Shown here: piece by piece, positions 42,805 to 51,003 of the stretch
How positions within the stretch are numbered: position 1 is the first letter of the stretch
How the letters are laid out: each line of letters opens with the position of its first letter
Source: Chitinophagaceae bacterium
Lineage (GTDB): Bacteria; Bacteroidota; Bacteroidia; Chitinophagales; Chitinophagaceae
Reading direction: 5' to 3'
Assembly (NCBI GenBank): GCA_020848815.1
Contig: JADLHL010000073.1
Coordinates: 1-58,571 of the forward strand
Length of the DNA: 58,571 bases
Made by a program: the position numbers and the translations under genes
The notes under the pieces: generated by a model
Databases searched by the model: none
What the model was told of the DNA's origin: nothing
What the model saw: the letters and a program-made list of their open reading frames with translations, nothing else

Positions 42805-44253
42805 ATGGCATACGAAGCAAACACATTTCAAAACCTCATTGGCCACGCCAAAGAATACGGATACATTTTTCAGAGCAGCGAAATATATGACGGCCTCAGC
42901 GCTGTGTACGACTACGGTCAAAACGGTGCCCAACTCAAAAAGAACATCCGCGACGCCTGGTGGAAAACCATGACCCAGCTCAACGATAACATTGTGGGTA
43001 TCGACGCGGCCATCTTTATGCACCCCACCACCTGGAAGGCCAGTGGCCACGTGGATAGCTTCAGCGATCCCATGATCGACAACAAAGACAGCAACAAACG
43101 CTACCGCGTAGACCACCTGATAGAAGCCCATGCAGAAAAGCTGAAAGCCGAAGGCGATGCGCAAAAAGCGGATGCCTTGATTGCGCAAATGGATCAACTG
43201 CTGGCCGCTGATGATTTGGCTGGCGTAAAGCAGCTCATCATCGACAACAACATGAAGTGCTCTGTAAGCGGCACCTGCAACTGGACCGATGTGCGTCAGT
43301 TCAACCTCATGTTCAGCACCGAGCTGGGCAGCGTAACCGACGAAGCCAGCACCATTTACCTGCGCCCCGAAACGGCTCAGGGCATCTTCGTGAACTTTCT
43401 GAACGTGCAAAAAACCGGCCGCATGAAAATTCCGTTTGGCATAGCCCAAACCGGTAAGGCGTTCCGCAACGAGATTGTTGCCCGTCAGTTCATCTTCCGG
43501 ATGCGGGAGTTTGAGCAAATGGAAATGCAGTTTTTCATTCGCCCCGGCAGCCAAAAAGAATGGTACGAGCATTGGAAAACCGAACGCCTGAAATGGCACA
43601 AGGAAATCATGGGCTTCCCCACTGATCGCCTGCAATACCACGACCACGTGAAGCTGGCTCACTACGCCGACGCAGCAGTTGATATCGAATTTGAATTTCC
43701 TTTCGGCTTCAAAGAACTCGAAGGCATCCACAGCCGTACCGATTACGATTTGGGCCGCCACCAGGAGTTCAGCAAAAAGAAGCAGCAATACTTCGATACC
43801 GAAATCAACCAGAACTACGTACCGTATGTAATTGAAACATCCGTAGGCCTCGACCGCTTGGTGCTGGCTACGCTGGCCAATGCCTATGCCGAAGAAAAGT
43901 GGACGAAGGAAGATGGCAGCGAAGACAGCCGTGTGGTATTGAAAATTCCCGCTAACCTGGCGCCTACCAAACTGGCTGTGTTGCCACTCACTAAAAAAGA
44001 TGGTCTGCCCGACATTGCCCGTGAACTCATGAATGAATGTCGCCCGGCATTCAACTGTTTCTACGAAGAGAAGGACACCATTGGTAAACGCTACCGCCGC
44101 ATGGATGCCGTGGGTACGCCGTTCTGTGTTACCATCGACCACCAAACCAAGGAAGACGGCACCGTAACCATTCGCTACCGCGATACCATGACGCAGGAAC
44201 GCATCCACATGAACGAAGTGAAAGCGAAAGTGCTGGCAGCCATTACGAAGTAG
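42805..44253 (+). CDS. glyS: Glycyl-tRNA synthetase, single-chain (alpha2) type
   Basis: A class II synthetase of 482 aa of the eukaryote/archaea-like homodimer type, not the bacterial alpha2beta2 type. Seen: QSSEIYDGLSAVYDYGQNGAQLKKNI at the start, STIYLRPETAQGIFVNFLNV (motif 2 approach), RNEIVARQFIFRMREFEQMEMQFF, ETSVGLDRLVLATLANAY (motif 3) and a C-terminal anticodon-binding domain (LAPTKLAVLPLTKKDGLPDIARELM). The track ORF begins at 42631 in the repeat block; the ATG at 42805 (MAYEANTFQNL) is the family start. It stands alone. Confidence 0.96.
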   Translation: MAYEANTFQNLIGHAKEYGYIFQSSEIYDGLSAVYDYGQNGAQLKKNIRDAWWKTMTQLNDNIVGIDAAIFMHPTTWKASGHVDSFSDPMIDNKDSNKRYRVDHLIEAHAEKLKAEGDAQKADALIAQMDQLLAADDLAGVKQLIIDNNMKCSVSGTCNWTDVRQFNLMFSTELGSVTDEASTIYLRPETAQGIFVNFLNVQKTGRMKIPFGIAQTGKAFRNEIVARQFIFRMREFEQMEMQFFIRPGSQKEWYEHWKTERLKWHKEIMGFPTDRLQYHDHVKLAHYADAAVDIEFEFPFGFKELEGIHSRTDYDLGRHQEFSKKKQQYFDTEINQNYVPYVIETSVGLDRLVLATLANAYAEEKWTKEDGSEDSRVVLKIPANLAPTKLAVLPLTKKDGLPDIARELMNECRPAFNCFYEEKDTIGKRYRRMDAVGTPFCVTIDHQTKEDGTVTIRYRDTMTQERIHMNEVKAKVLAAITK

Positions 44254-44573
44254 CGCTGGTACAATAGTTGACCAGTTGATTGGTTAATGAGTTGATTAAT
44301 GAAATAATCGGAATCTACTTGCAAAAAGTAAACGGCCACTGCAAATTGCGGTGGCCGTTTTGCAATTGGCAAAGTCATCCATCCACAAAAGATGCCGTGC
44401 TGCAAATTACTAACCACAAGGTTTTTCCGCATTGCGCCAAACTCATTTCCCGTAGGGCAGCCTTATTTAATTCATGTTGCCGACTGACATATATCAGCAT
44501 TCGCCCATAGCAGTCATTCTAATTTGGCTCTTCCATCAGGGGACGTCGTGTGCCCTGCTAAAAGAGTGTAGCT
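44254..44573 (+). other. 320-base gap with hairpin and GTTGATTA-type repeat
   Basis: Immediately after glyS a degenerate run GTTGACCAGTTGATTGGTTA then ATGAGTTGATTAATG (44266-44301) appears. A likely glyS terminator follows: AAACGGCCAC / GTGGCCGTTT (44330-44339, 44351-44360) with only a short T-run. The rest leads to the GltD-like gene; TAATTTGG near 44520 may be part of its promoter. No gene seen. Confidence 0.5.
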
Positions 44574-46217
44574 ATGGCCATATCCTTCAACGACATTACC
44601 AAACCCGTAGACCTGATGCAGCATGCATCTGGTACCGGTCACCTGCGCAGCCAACGCCCGGTGTATATGGATTTTATGCCACCCTGCAACAGTGCTTGCC
44701 CCGCTGGCGAAAACATACAAGCATGGCTCAGCTTTGCACAGGCTGGCGACTTTGAAACGGCATTTCAGAAAATTCTGGAAGACAATCCATTCCCCGGTAT
44801 CATGGGCCGCATTTGCGTAAAGCCATGCGAAACCGGCTGTAACCGCAACCATGTTGATGAAACCATCAACATACATGCAGTGGAACGCTACATAGCCGAT
44901 GAAGCACTGGCCCACAAATGGCCGGTGAAATTTGCCACGCCAGTAGCCAGTGGTAAAAAAGTAATGGTAGTAGGTGCAGGCCCCAGTGGTTTGACCGCCG
45001 CTTACCATTTGGTTCGCCTCGGCCACCAGGTAGAAGTATTTGAAGCAGGCAATGCAGCCGGCGGTTTAATGGAAATGGGTATTCCTGAATACCGCCTTCC
45101 CCGTGAAATTCTGAATGCCGAAATCCAACGCATTTTGGATATGGGAGTCAAGCTGCACCTTAATCATAAAATAACAGATTTGGAAGCCGAGAAAACAGCC
45201 GGCGGTTTTGATGCAGTGTACCTCGCTATTGGTGCGCATTTGGGCAAAGCTATCAGCTACACCGGCAAGCCTTCCATTCCAGTTATTCAGGCCATAGATT
45301 TTCTCCGCATGTTCAAAGCCAACGATGTACCGGAGCCCGGTAGCAAAGTGGTGATTTATGGCGGTAGCAAAATGGCCATGTATCTCTCCCGTGTGGCTCG
45401 CCGCCTGGGTTTGGTACCCGTGATTTTGTATCCCGGAGACCGCAAGATGATGCCTGCTTACGACTTTGAAGCCGATGACGCCATTGCTGAAGGTGTTGAA
45501 ATTGATTTTCTCCGCAACATAAAAGCAATAGATGGTAACCAGATAACCGTGGAAGTAATGGAAATGCAGAAAGGCAAGCCCGTTGCAACCGGCGAAGAAA
45601 TGGTAATAGAGGCCGATGGCATCATTTTGGCCATGGGCCAGGAAGTGAACAGTAACCTGTACGCCAACCTCGAAGGAGTGCAGTGTAAGCCCGATGGAGG
45701 CATCGTTATCAATGGTGAACGCATGTCTGGTTATGCAGGTGTGTTTGCCGGTGGCGATATGCTGCCCGGCGAACAACGTAGTGCTACCATCGCTATTGGC
45801 AATGGTAAAAAAGCTGCCAAATACATAGATGCATTTTTGCGGGGCGAAACTTTCCAAAAGCCGGTAAAGCCACTTACGGCAGGCTATAAGCGCCTGCACA
45901 TGTGGATGAAAACAGATGCACCACAAAAGGAGCAAGAGAAACTGGCACCACAAATAGCTGTCCGTTCTTTCGACGAAGTGGTAGCTGGCATCAGCACTGC
46001 CGAAGCGTTGTACGAAGCGAAGCGTTGCCTTAGTTGTGGCAACTGTTTTGAGTGCGATGGATGCTTTGGCGCCTGCCCCGAAGAAGCCATTATCAAACTG
46101 GGAAAAGGCAATCGCTACCAGTTTAACTACGATGCCTGCACCGGCTGCGGTATTTGCTACGAGCAATGCCCTTGCCATGCCATCGAAATGATTCCTGAAC
46201 CTGTAAACACAAAATAG
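44574..46217 (+). CDS. GltD-like NAD(P)/FAD oxidoreductase with ferredoxin-type C-terminus
   Basis: A 547-aa iron-sulfur flavoprotein. Residues about 37-95 form the GltD/PreT-type N-terminal cluster domain (PPCNSACPAGENI, GRICVKPCETGCNRNHV). FAD binding: VVGAGPSGLTAAYHL near residue 131. The second nucleotide motif reads VIYGGSKMAMYLSR where GltD has GGGNxAxD, so NAD(P)H may be bound differently or not at all. YAGVFAGGDMLPGEQRSATIAIGNGKKAA closes the flavin domain. The last 70 residues hold two 4Fe-4S sites (CLSCGNCFECDGCFGACP, CTGCGICYEQCPCHAI). The nifJ-like gene starts 2 bases on, so electrons probably pass between this protein and PFOR. Confidence 0.85.
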   Translation: MAISFNDITKPVDLMQHASGTGHLRSQRPVYMDFMPPCNSACPAGENIQAWLSFAQAGDFETAFQKILEDNPFPGIMGRICVKPCETGCNRNHVDETINIHAVERYIADEALAHKWPVKFATPVASGKKVMVVGAGPSGLTAAYHLVRLGHQVEVFEAGNAAGGLMEMGIPEYRLPREILNAEIQRILDMGVKLHLNHKITDLEAEKTAGGFDAVYLAIGAHLGKAISYTGKPSIPVIQAIDFLRMFKANDVPEPGSKVVIYGGSKMAMYLSRVARRLGLVPVILYPGDRKMMPAYDFEADDAIAEGVEIDFLRNIKAIDGNQITVEVMEMQKGKPVATGEEMVIEADGIILAMGQEVNSNLYANLEGVQCKPDGGIVINGERMSGYAGVFAGGDMLPGEQRSATIAIGNGKKAAKYIDAFLRGETFQKPVKPLTAGYKRLHMWMKTDAPQKEQEKLAPQIAVRSFDEVVAGISTAEALYEAKRCLSCGNCFECDGCFGACPEEAIIKLGKGNRYQFNYDACTGCGICYEQCPCHAIEMIPEPVNTK

Positions 46218-46219
46218 CA

Positions 46220-49200
46220 ATGGCCAGTAACGAAAAATTAATCGCAACAATTGATGGGAACGAAGCCGCTGCGTATGTGGCTTACAGGGTCAACGAAGTT
46301 TGTGCCATTTATCCCATTACGCCCAGCAGTACCATGGCCGAACTGGCCGATGAATGGGCTGCCAAAGGCACCAAAAACATTTGGGGCCATGTGCCCGATG
46401 TAATGGAAATGCAAAGTGAAGGTGGCGCTGCCGGTACCGTGCATGGTGCATTGCAGACTGGCTCTCTCACTACCACATTTACAGCATCACAAGGGCTTAT
46501 GCTCATGCTGCCCAATATGTATAAAATTGCGGGTGAATTAACACCTGCAGTGTTTCATGTAGCAGCCCGTTCGCTGGCTGCACAAGGCTTGTCCATCTTT
46601 GGGGATCATCAGGATGTAATGGCAGCCCGTACCACGGGCTTTGCCATGCTCAGTAGTGCATCGGTACAAGAGGCTCACGACTTTGCATTGATAGCACAAG
46701 CAGCAACCATGCGGTCCCGCATTCCGTTCATTCACTTTTTTGATGGCTTCCGCACCTCTCACGAAGTGAGCAAGATTGAACTGATTCAGGATGATATCAT
46801 GCGCAGTATGATACCCGATGATTTGTTGTTTGCGCACCGCAGTCGTGCACTCAATCCAGACAATCCCTTCATTCGTGGTACTGCACAAAACCCTGATGTA
46901 TACTTCCAGGGCCGCGAAACAGTGAATAATTTTTACACGGCTACTCCCGGTATCGTACATGGAGTGATGCAGGAATTTGCGCAGCATACTGGCCGCCAGT
47001 ATGAATTGTACCAATACTATGGTGCAGCCGATGCAGACCGGGTGATGATCATTATGGGTAGTGGTGGCGAAACCGCTGCCGAAACAGCAGCAGCACTCAA
47101 TGCCACCGGCGAAAAAACGGGTGTGTTGCTCATTCGGCTGTATCGTCCGTTCGATATGGATTACTTCATAAAGGCATTACCCGCTACAGTGCAAAGCATT
47201 GCTGTACTTGACCGTACCAAAGAACCCGGCGCCAGTGGCGAACCGCTGTTTCAGGATGTATTGGCTTCGCTGGTGCAAGCTTTCCAACAAGGCATGCTTG
47301 CTCAACTGCCCCGCCTCATTGGTGGCCGCTATGGTTTGAGTAGTAAAGAGTGGACACCAGCCATGGTAAAAGCCGTGTTTGATGAACTGAAAAAAGTGAA
47401 ACCTAAAAATCACTTCACCATTGGTATCAATGATGACGTGTCGCATACCAGCCTTAGCTACGATTCATCTTACACACTGGATGAAAGCGGCTGGCGTCAG
47501 GCCTTGTTCTTCGGCCTTGGTGCCGATGGTACGGTAGGTGCTAATAAAAACAGCATTAAGATCATTGGTGAAAACACGCCAATGTATGGTCAGGGTTATT
47601 TTGTATACGACTCAAAAAAATCGGGTGCCAGAACGGTATCGCATTTGCGCTTCGGAAAAAATCCGATTAAAGCACCTTACCTCGTATCACAGGCCGATTT
47701 CATTGCTTGTCACCAGTTCAACTTTACTGAAAAAGTAGAGATGCTGTCATTCGCTAAGCCGGGTGCTATTTTCCTCATCAATAGTCCGTTTAGTAAGGAT
47801 GAGGTTTGGAATAACTTGCCTGGCAACGTGCAGCAAACCATTATTGATAAGCAGATAAAAGTGTACGTGATTGATGCCACTACCGTAGCCCGTGAAAACG
47901 GGATGGGTACCCGCATCAACACCATTATGCAAACCTGCTTTTTTGCATTGGCAGAAGTATTGCCAAAAGAAGAAGCCATTGCAGAAATTAAGCATGCAAT
48001 TGAAAAAACATACAGCAAAAAAGGCCGGGCTATTGTAGAGAAAAACTTTCAGGCGGTAGATGCTACGTTGGAACACTTGCATAGTGTGGTTATTCCTGCT
48101 ACTGCTACTGCTGCCACTGCCAGCTTGCAAAGTGTAAGTAGCAACGCACCTGAATTTGTGAAAAATGTAATTGGCCCAATGTTGGCTGGTCATGGTGATG
48201 AATTGCCGGTGAGTGCTATCAGCATCGACGGTACATGGCCCAGTGCTACCACACAGTACGAAAAGCGCAACATCAGCGATTTGGTGCCCATTTGGGAACC
48301 CGATCTTTGTATACAATGCGGTAACTGTTCATTCGTTTGTCCGCACAGTGTTATCCGGGCCAAATTTTACCACGAAGATTATTTGGCGAAAGCACCCGAA
48401 GGTTTCAAGTCTGCACCAATCAATGCACGTGGTTTTCCTGAAACCAAGTACACCCTGGAAGTTTATCTTGAAGATTGTACGGGTTGCACATTATGCGTTG
48501 ATGCTTGTCCTGCAACTGATCCGAACGACCGCAGCAAGAAAGCCATCAACATGGCCGACAAAGCTCCGATTCTGGAAACAGAGAAAGCAGCCATCGAATA
48601 CTTCGAAAACATTCCTTGGAATGATCGTTCCCGTATCAACTTCTCCACTGTACATGGAGCACAGTTTCTTGAGCCATTGTTTGAGTTTAGTGGTGCCTGT
48701 GCCGGTTGTGGAGAAACACCTTACCTCAAGCTGCTCACCCAATTGTTTGGCGACCGCTTGCTGGTAGCCAATGCTACAGGTTGTTCTTCTATTTACGGTG
48801 GTAACCTGCCGACTACACCATGGGCAAAAAACAAAGACGGACAAGGGCCTGCATGGAGCAACTCTTTGTTTGAAGACAACGCTGAATTTGGTTTGGGTAT
48901 GCGCATTACTGCCGATAAGCAGTTTGAAATGGCACAGACCATGCTGCGGCAATTATCATCTGCTGTAGGCGAAGAATTGGCCAACAGTATTATAGATGCA
49001 CCGCAAGAAATGGAAAGCGAGGTAGTAGCACAAAGGGTAAGAGTAAAACAGCTGAAGGCCATACTGAGTGAAAAAGAAGATTCGCTATCGCGGCAATTGT
49101 TGAGTGTGGCTGATCAATTGGTGCAGCGTAGTGTGTGGCTGGTTGGTGGCGACGGTTGGGCGTATGATATTGGCTACGGTGGTCTAGACCACGTATTGGC

Positions 49201-49795
49201 CAGCGGACGTAACGTAAACGTGTTGGTGCTGGATACAGAAGTGTATAGCAACACCGGCGGACAAAGTAGTAAGAGTACACCAACAGCGGCTACCGCTAAG
49301 TTTGCTGCAGCTGGCAAGCAGGTAGGTAAAAAAGACCTGGCCATGCAAGCCATCAGTTATGGTAATGTGTATGTGGCCCGTGTAGCATTTGGTGCCAATC
49401 CGCAGCAAGCATTGCTGGCCATGCGGGAAGCCGAGGCATACGATGGACCATCACTCATTTTGGCATACAGCCACTGTATTGCACATGGCTACGATTTGAA
49501 AGATGGCTTGAGTCAGCAGACCAAAGCTGTGCATAGTGGCTATTGGCCATTGCTGCGCTACAACCCTATGTTGCGTCGCAAAAAGCTGAATCCGTTTGTG
49601 CTCGATTCGCAACGGCCTTCTATGGCAATGAAAGACTATGCATACAACGAGCTGCGCTATAAAGTGCTGGTAAATTCAAATCCTGAACAAGCTGAACGAT
49701 TGATGAATTTGGCACAGGAGTTTGTAAACCTTCGTTGGAAAAACTATGAAGAAATGGCCACTAAATCGGCCAGCGACTTTATGCCCATTGCATAA
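46220..49795 (+). CDS. nifJ: Pyruvate:ferredoxin (flavodoxin) oxidoreductase
   Basis: A single-chain 2-oxoacid oxidoreductase of 1191 aa, the full fused type, converting pyruvate and CoA to acetyl-CoA and CO2 with reduction of ferredoxin or flavodoxin. Domain I starts at GNEAAAYVAYRVNEVCAIYPITPSSTMAE. Two ferredoxin-type clusters are seen: CIQCGNCSFVCPHSVI and CTGCTLCVDACPATDP. A further cluster ligand set lies in CAGCGETPYLKLL, and the TPP domain in GGDGWAYDIGYGGLDHVLASG and LDTEVYSNTGGQSSKSTPT. It is the middle gene of a likely three-gene operon with a GltD-like and a DHOD-like gene, a conserved set in Bacteroidota as far as I recall. Confidence 0.95.
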   Translation: MASNEKLIATIDGNEAAAYVAYRVNEVCAIYPITPSSTMAELADEWAAKGTKNIWGHVPDVMEMQSEGGAAGTVHGALQTGSLTTTFTASQGLMLMLPNMYKIAGELTPAVFHVAARSLAAQGLSIFGDHQDVMAARTTGFAMLSSASVQEAHDFALIAQAATMRSRIPFIHFFDGFRTSHEVSKIELIQDDIMRSMIPDDLLFAHRSRALNPDNPFIRGTAQNPDVYFQGRETVNNFYTATPGIVHGVMQEFAQHTGRQYELYQYYGAADADRVMIIMGSGGETAAETAAALNATGEKTGVLLIRLYRPFDMDYFIKALPATVQSIAVLDRTKEPGASGEPLFQDVLASLVQAFQQGMLAQLPRLIGGRYGLSSKEWTPAMVKAVFDELKKVKPKNHFTIGINDDVSHTSLSYDSSYTLDESGWRQALFFGLGADGTVGANKNSIKIIGENTPMYGQGYFVYDSKKSGARTVSHLRFGKNPIKAPYLVSQADFIACHQFNFTEKVEMLSFAKPGAIFLINSPFSKDEVWNNLPGNVQQTIIDKQIKVYVIDATTVARENGMGTRINTIMQTCFFALAEVLPKEEAIAEIKHAIEKTYSKKGRAIVEKNFQAVDATLEHLHSVVIPATATAATASLQSVSSNAPEFVKNVIGPMLAGHGDELPVSAISIDGTWPSATTQYEKRNISDLVPIWEPDLCIQCGNCSFVCPHSVIRAKFYHEDYLAKAPEGFKSAPINARGFPETKYTLEVYLEDCTGCTLCVDACPATDPNDRSKKAINMADKAPILETEKAAIEYFENIPWNDRSRINFSTVHGAQFLEPLFEFSGACAGCGETPYLKLLTQLFGDRLLVANATGCSSIYGGNLPTTPWAKNKDGQGPAWSNSLFEDNAEFGLGMRITADKQFEMAQTMLRQLSSAVGEELANSIIDAPQEMESEVVAQRVRVKQLKAILSEKEDSLSRQLLSVADQLVQRSVWLVGGDGWAYDIGYGGLDHVLASGRNVNVLVLDTEVYSNTGGQSSKSTPTAATAKFAAAGKQVGKKDLAMQAISYGNVYVARVAFGANPQQALLAMREAEAYDGPSLILAYSHCIAHGYDLKDGLSQQTKAVHSGYWPLLRYNPMLRRKKLNPFVLDSQRPSMAMKDYAYNELRYKVLVNSNPEQAERLMNLAQEFVNLRWKNYEEMATKSASDFMPIA

Positions 49796-49886
49796 ATACA
49801 AATAGTATGAATTTCGTTCTTTCACCCTTTTAAAATATCTGGTGCATTACAGGCAGCTAAGCTGTAGTGCACCGGTTACAACGAAT

Positions 49887-50876
49887 ATGAATCTCTCTAC
49901 AAATTATCTGGGCATTAAACTGGAATCGCCGGTGGTGGTTTCGGCTTGTACGTTGAGCGAAGATATCAGCAATGTACTGCGTATGGAAGATGCTGGTGCC
50001 GGTGCTGTTGTGATGTTTTCTTTGTTTGAAGAACAGATACGACAAGATGCAGCTCGTTATGATGCTATTTCACAAAGTACCAATAATCTTTTTGCAGAAG
50101 CGTCAGATTTTTTCCCAAGCATGGATGATTACCATGTAGGCCCTTATGAGTATTTAGAAAAAATTCGCCAGGCAAAAGCAAGAACATCTTTGCCTATCAT
50201 TGGCAGCCTCAACGGTATTACCAATGAAGGTTGGATTGAATATGCCAAGCTGATTGAAGAAGCTGGAGCCGATGCATTGGAAGTAAACATCTTTTTCATT
50301 CCGGCTGATATTCATTCCACCGGAGCAGATGTTGAGCGGCGTTATATCGACATTGTAAAAGCGATTCGCAAATCGGTACGCATTCCTATTGCGGTGAAAC
50401 TCAGTCCATACTTCAGTGCTATCGGCAATATGGCTCGTCGCTTGTACGAAGAAGGCGCAAATGGTTTGGTATTATTCAACCGTTTTTACCAACCCGATTT
50501 CGATATTCAGCAACTGAAAGTATTGCCCAACCTGCAATACAGCGAAGCCAGCGAAATTCGTTTGCCGCTGTTGTGGCTGGCAATCTTGCATGGTCGTGTG
50601 CCGGTATCACTGGCGGCTACCAGTGGCGTAAACAGCGAGATTGAAGTGATTAAATATTTACTCGCTGGTGCCGATGTAGCCATGACGGCTTCTACTTTGT
50701 ACCGCAACGGTATCGATTACATCACAGTGATGAACCACGGCATACGCAACTGGATGAAGGCAAAAGGTTTTGAAAGTATTCAGGCATTCAAAGGCGTCAT
50801 GAGTCAGCAAAATATTTCTGACCCCACCGCATATGAAAGGGCCAACTACATCAAAATTTTGGAAAGCAAACGATAA
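49887..50876 (+). CDS. Dihydroorotate dehydrogenase-like protein
   Basis: A 329-aa TIM-barrel protein of the FMN-dependent DHOD/PreA family: MNLSTNYLGIKLESPVVVSACTLSE, LPIIGSLNGITNEGWIEYAKLIEEAGADALEVNIFFIPAD, IPIAVKLSPYFSAIGNMARRLYEEGANGLVLFNRF and the FMN phosphate site PVSLAATSGVNSEIEVIKYLLAGADVAMTASTLYRNG. It lacks the C-terminal iron-sulfur domain of PreA. The usual DHOD catalytic Ser/Cys loop is not obvious, so orotate synthesis is not assured. The track ORF starts at 49842; the ATG at 49887 is the family start. It follows nifJ by 91 bases and is closed by a terminator. Confidence 0.82.
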   Translation: MNLSTNYLGIKLESPVVVSACTLSEDISNVLRMEDAGAGAVVMFSLFEEQIRQDAARYDAISQSTNNLFAEASDFFPSMDDYHVGPYEYLEKIRQAKARTSLPIIGSLNGITNEGWIEYAKLIEEAGADALEVNIFFIPADIHSTGADVERRYIDIVKAIRKSVRIPIAVKLSPYFSAIGNMARRLYEEGANGLVLFNRFYQPDFDIQQLKVLPNLQYSEASEIRLPLLWLAILHGRVPVSLAATSGVNSEIEVIKYLLAGADVAMTASTLYRNGIDYITVMNHGIRNWMKAKGFESIQAFKGVMSQQNISDPTAYERANYIKILESKR

Positions 50877-50896
50877 CAAACGTGGCAACCATGTCA

Positions 50897-50932
50897 ACGG
50901 ACGGCTGATTCAGTCGTCCGTTTTTTTATTTT
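50897..50932 (+). terminator. Terminator of the PFOR trio
   Basis: 12-bp stem AACGGACGGCTG / CAGTCGTCCGTT with one wobble pair and loop ATT, followed by seven T and more T-rich sequence. Confidence 0.88.
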
Positions 50933-51003
50933 TTTAAGAAGGAGGGGCATGATAGTTACTGATGTTTCTTCGGTTATTTTTAGCAAGCTTAAGATTGTAT
51001 GCC

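Noticed and set aside
42691-44208. 505-codon minus-strand ORF
   Set aside because: Antisense shadow of glyS, including the leader repeat at its end.
45066-46250. 394-codon minus-strand ORF
   Set aside because: Antisense shadow of the GltD-like gene.
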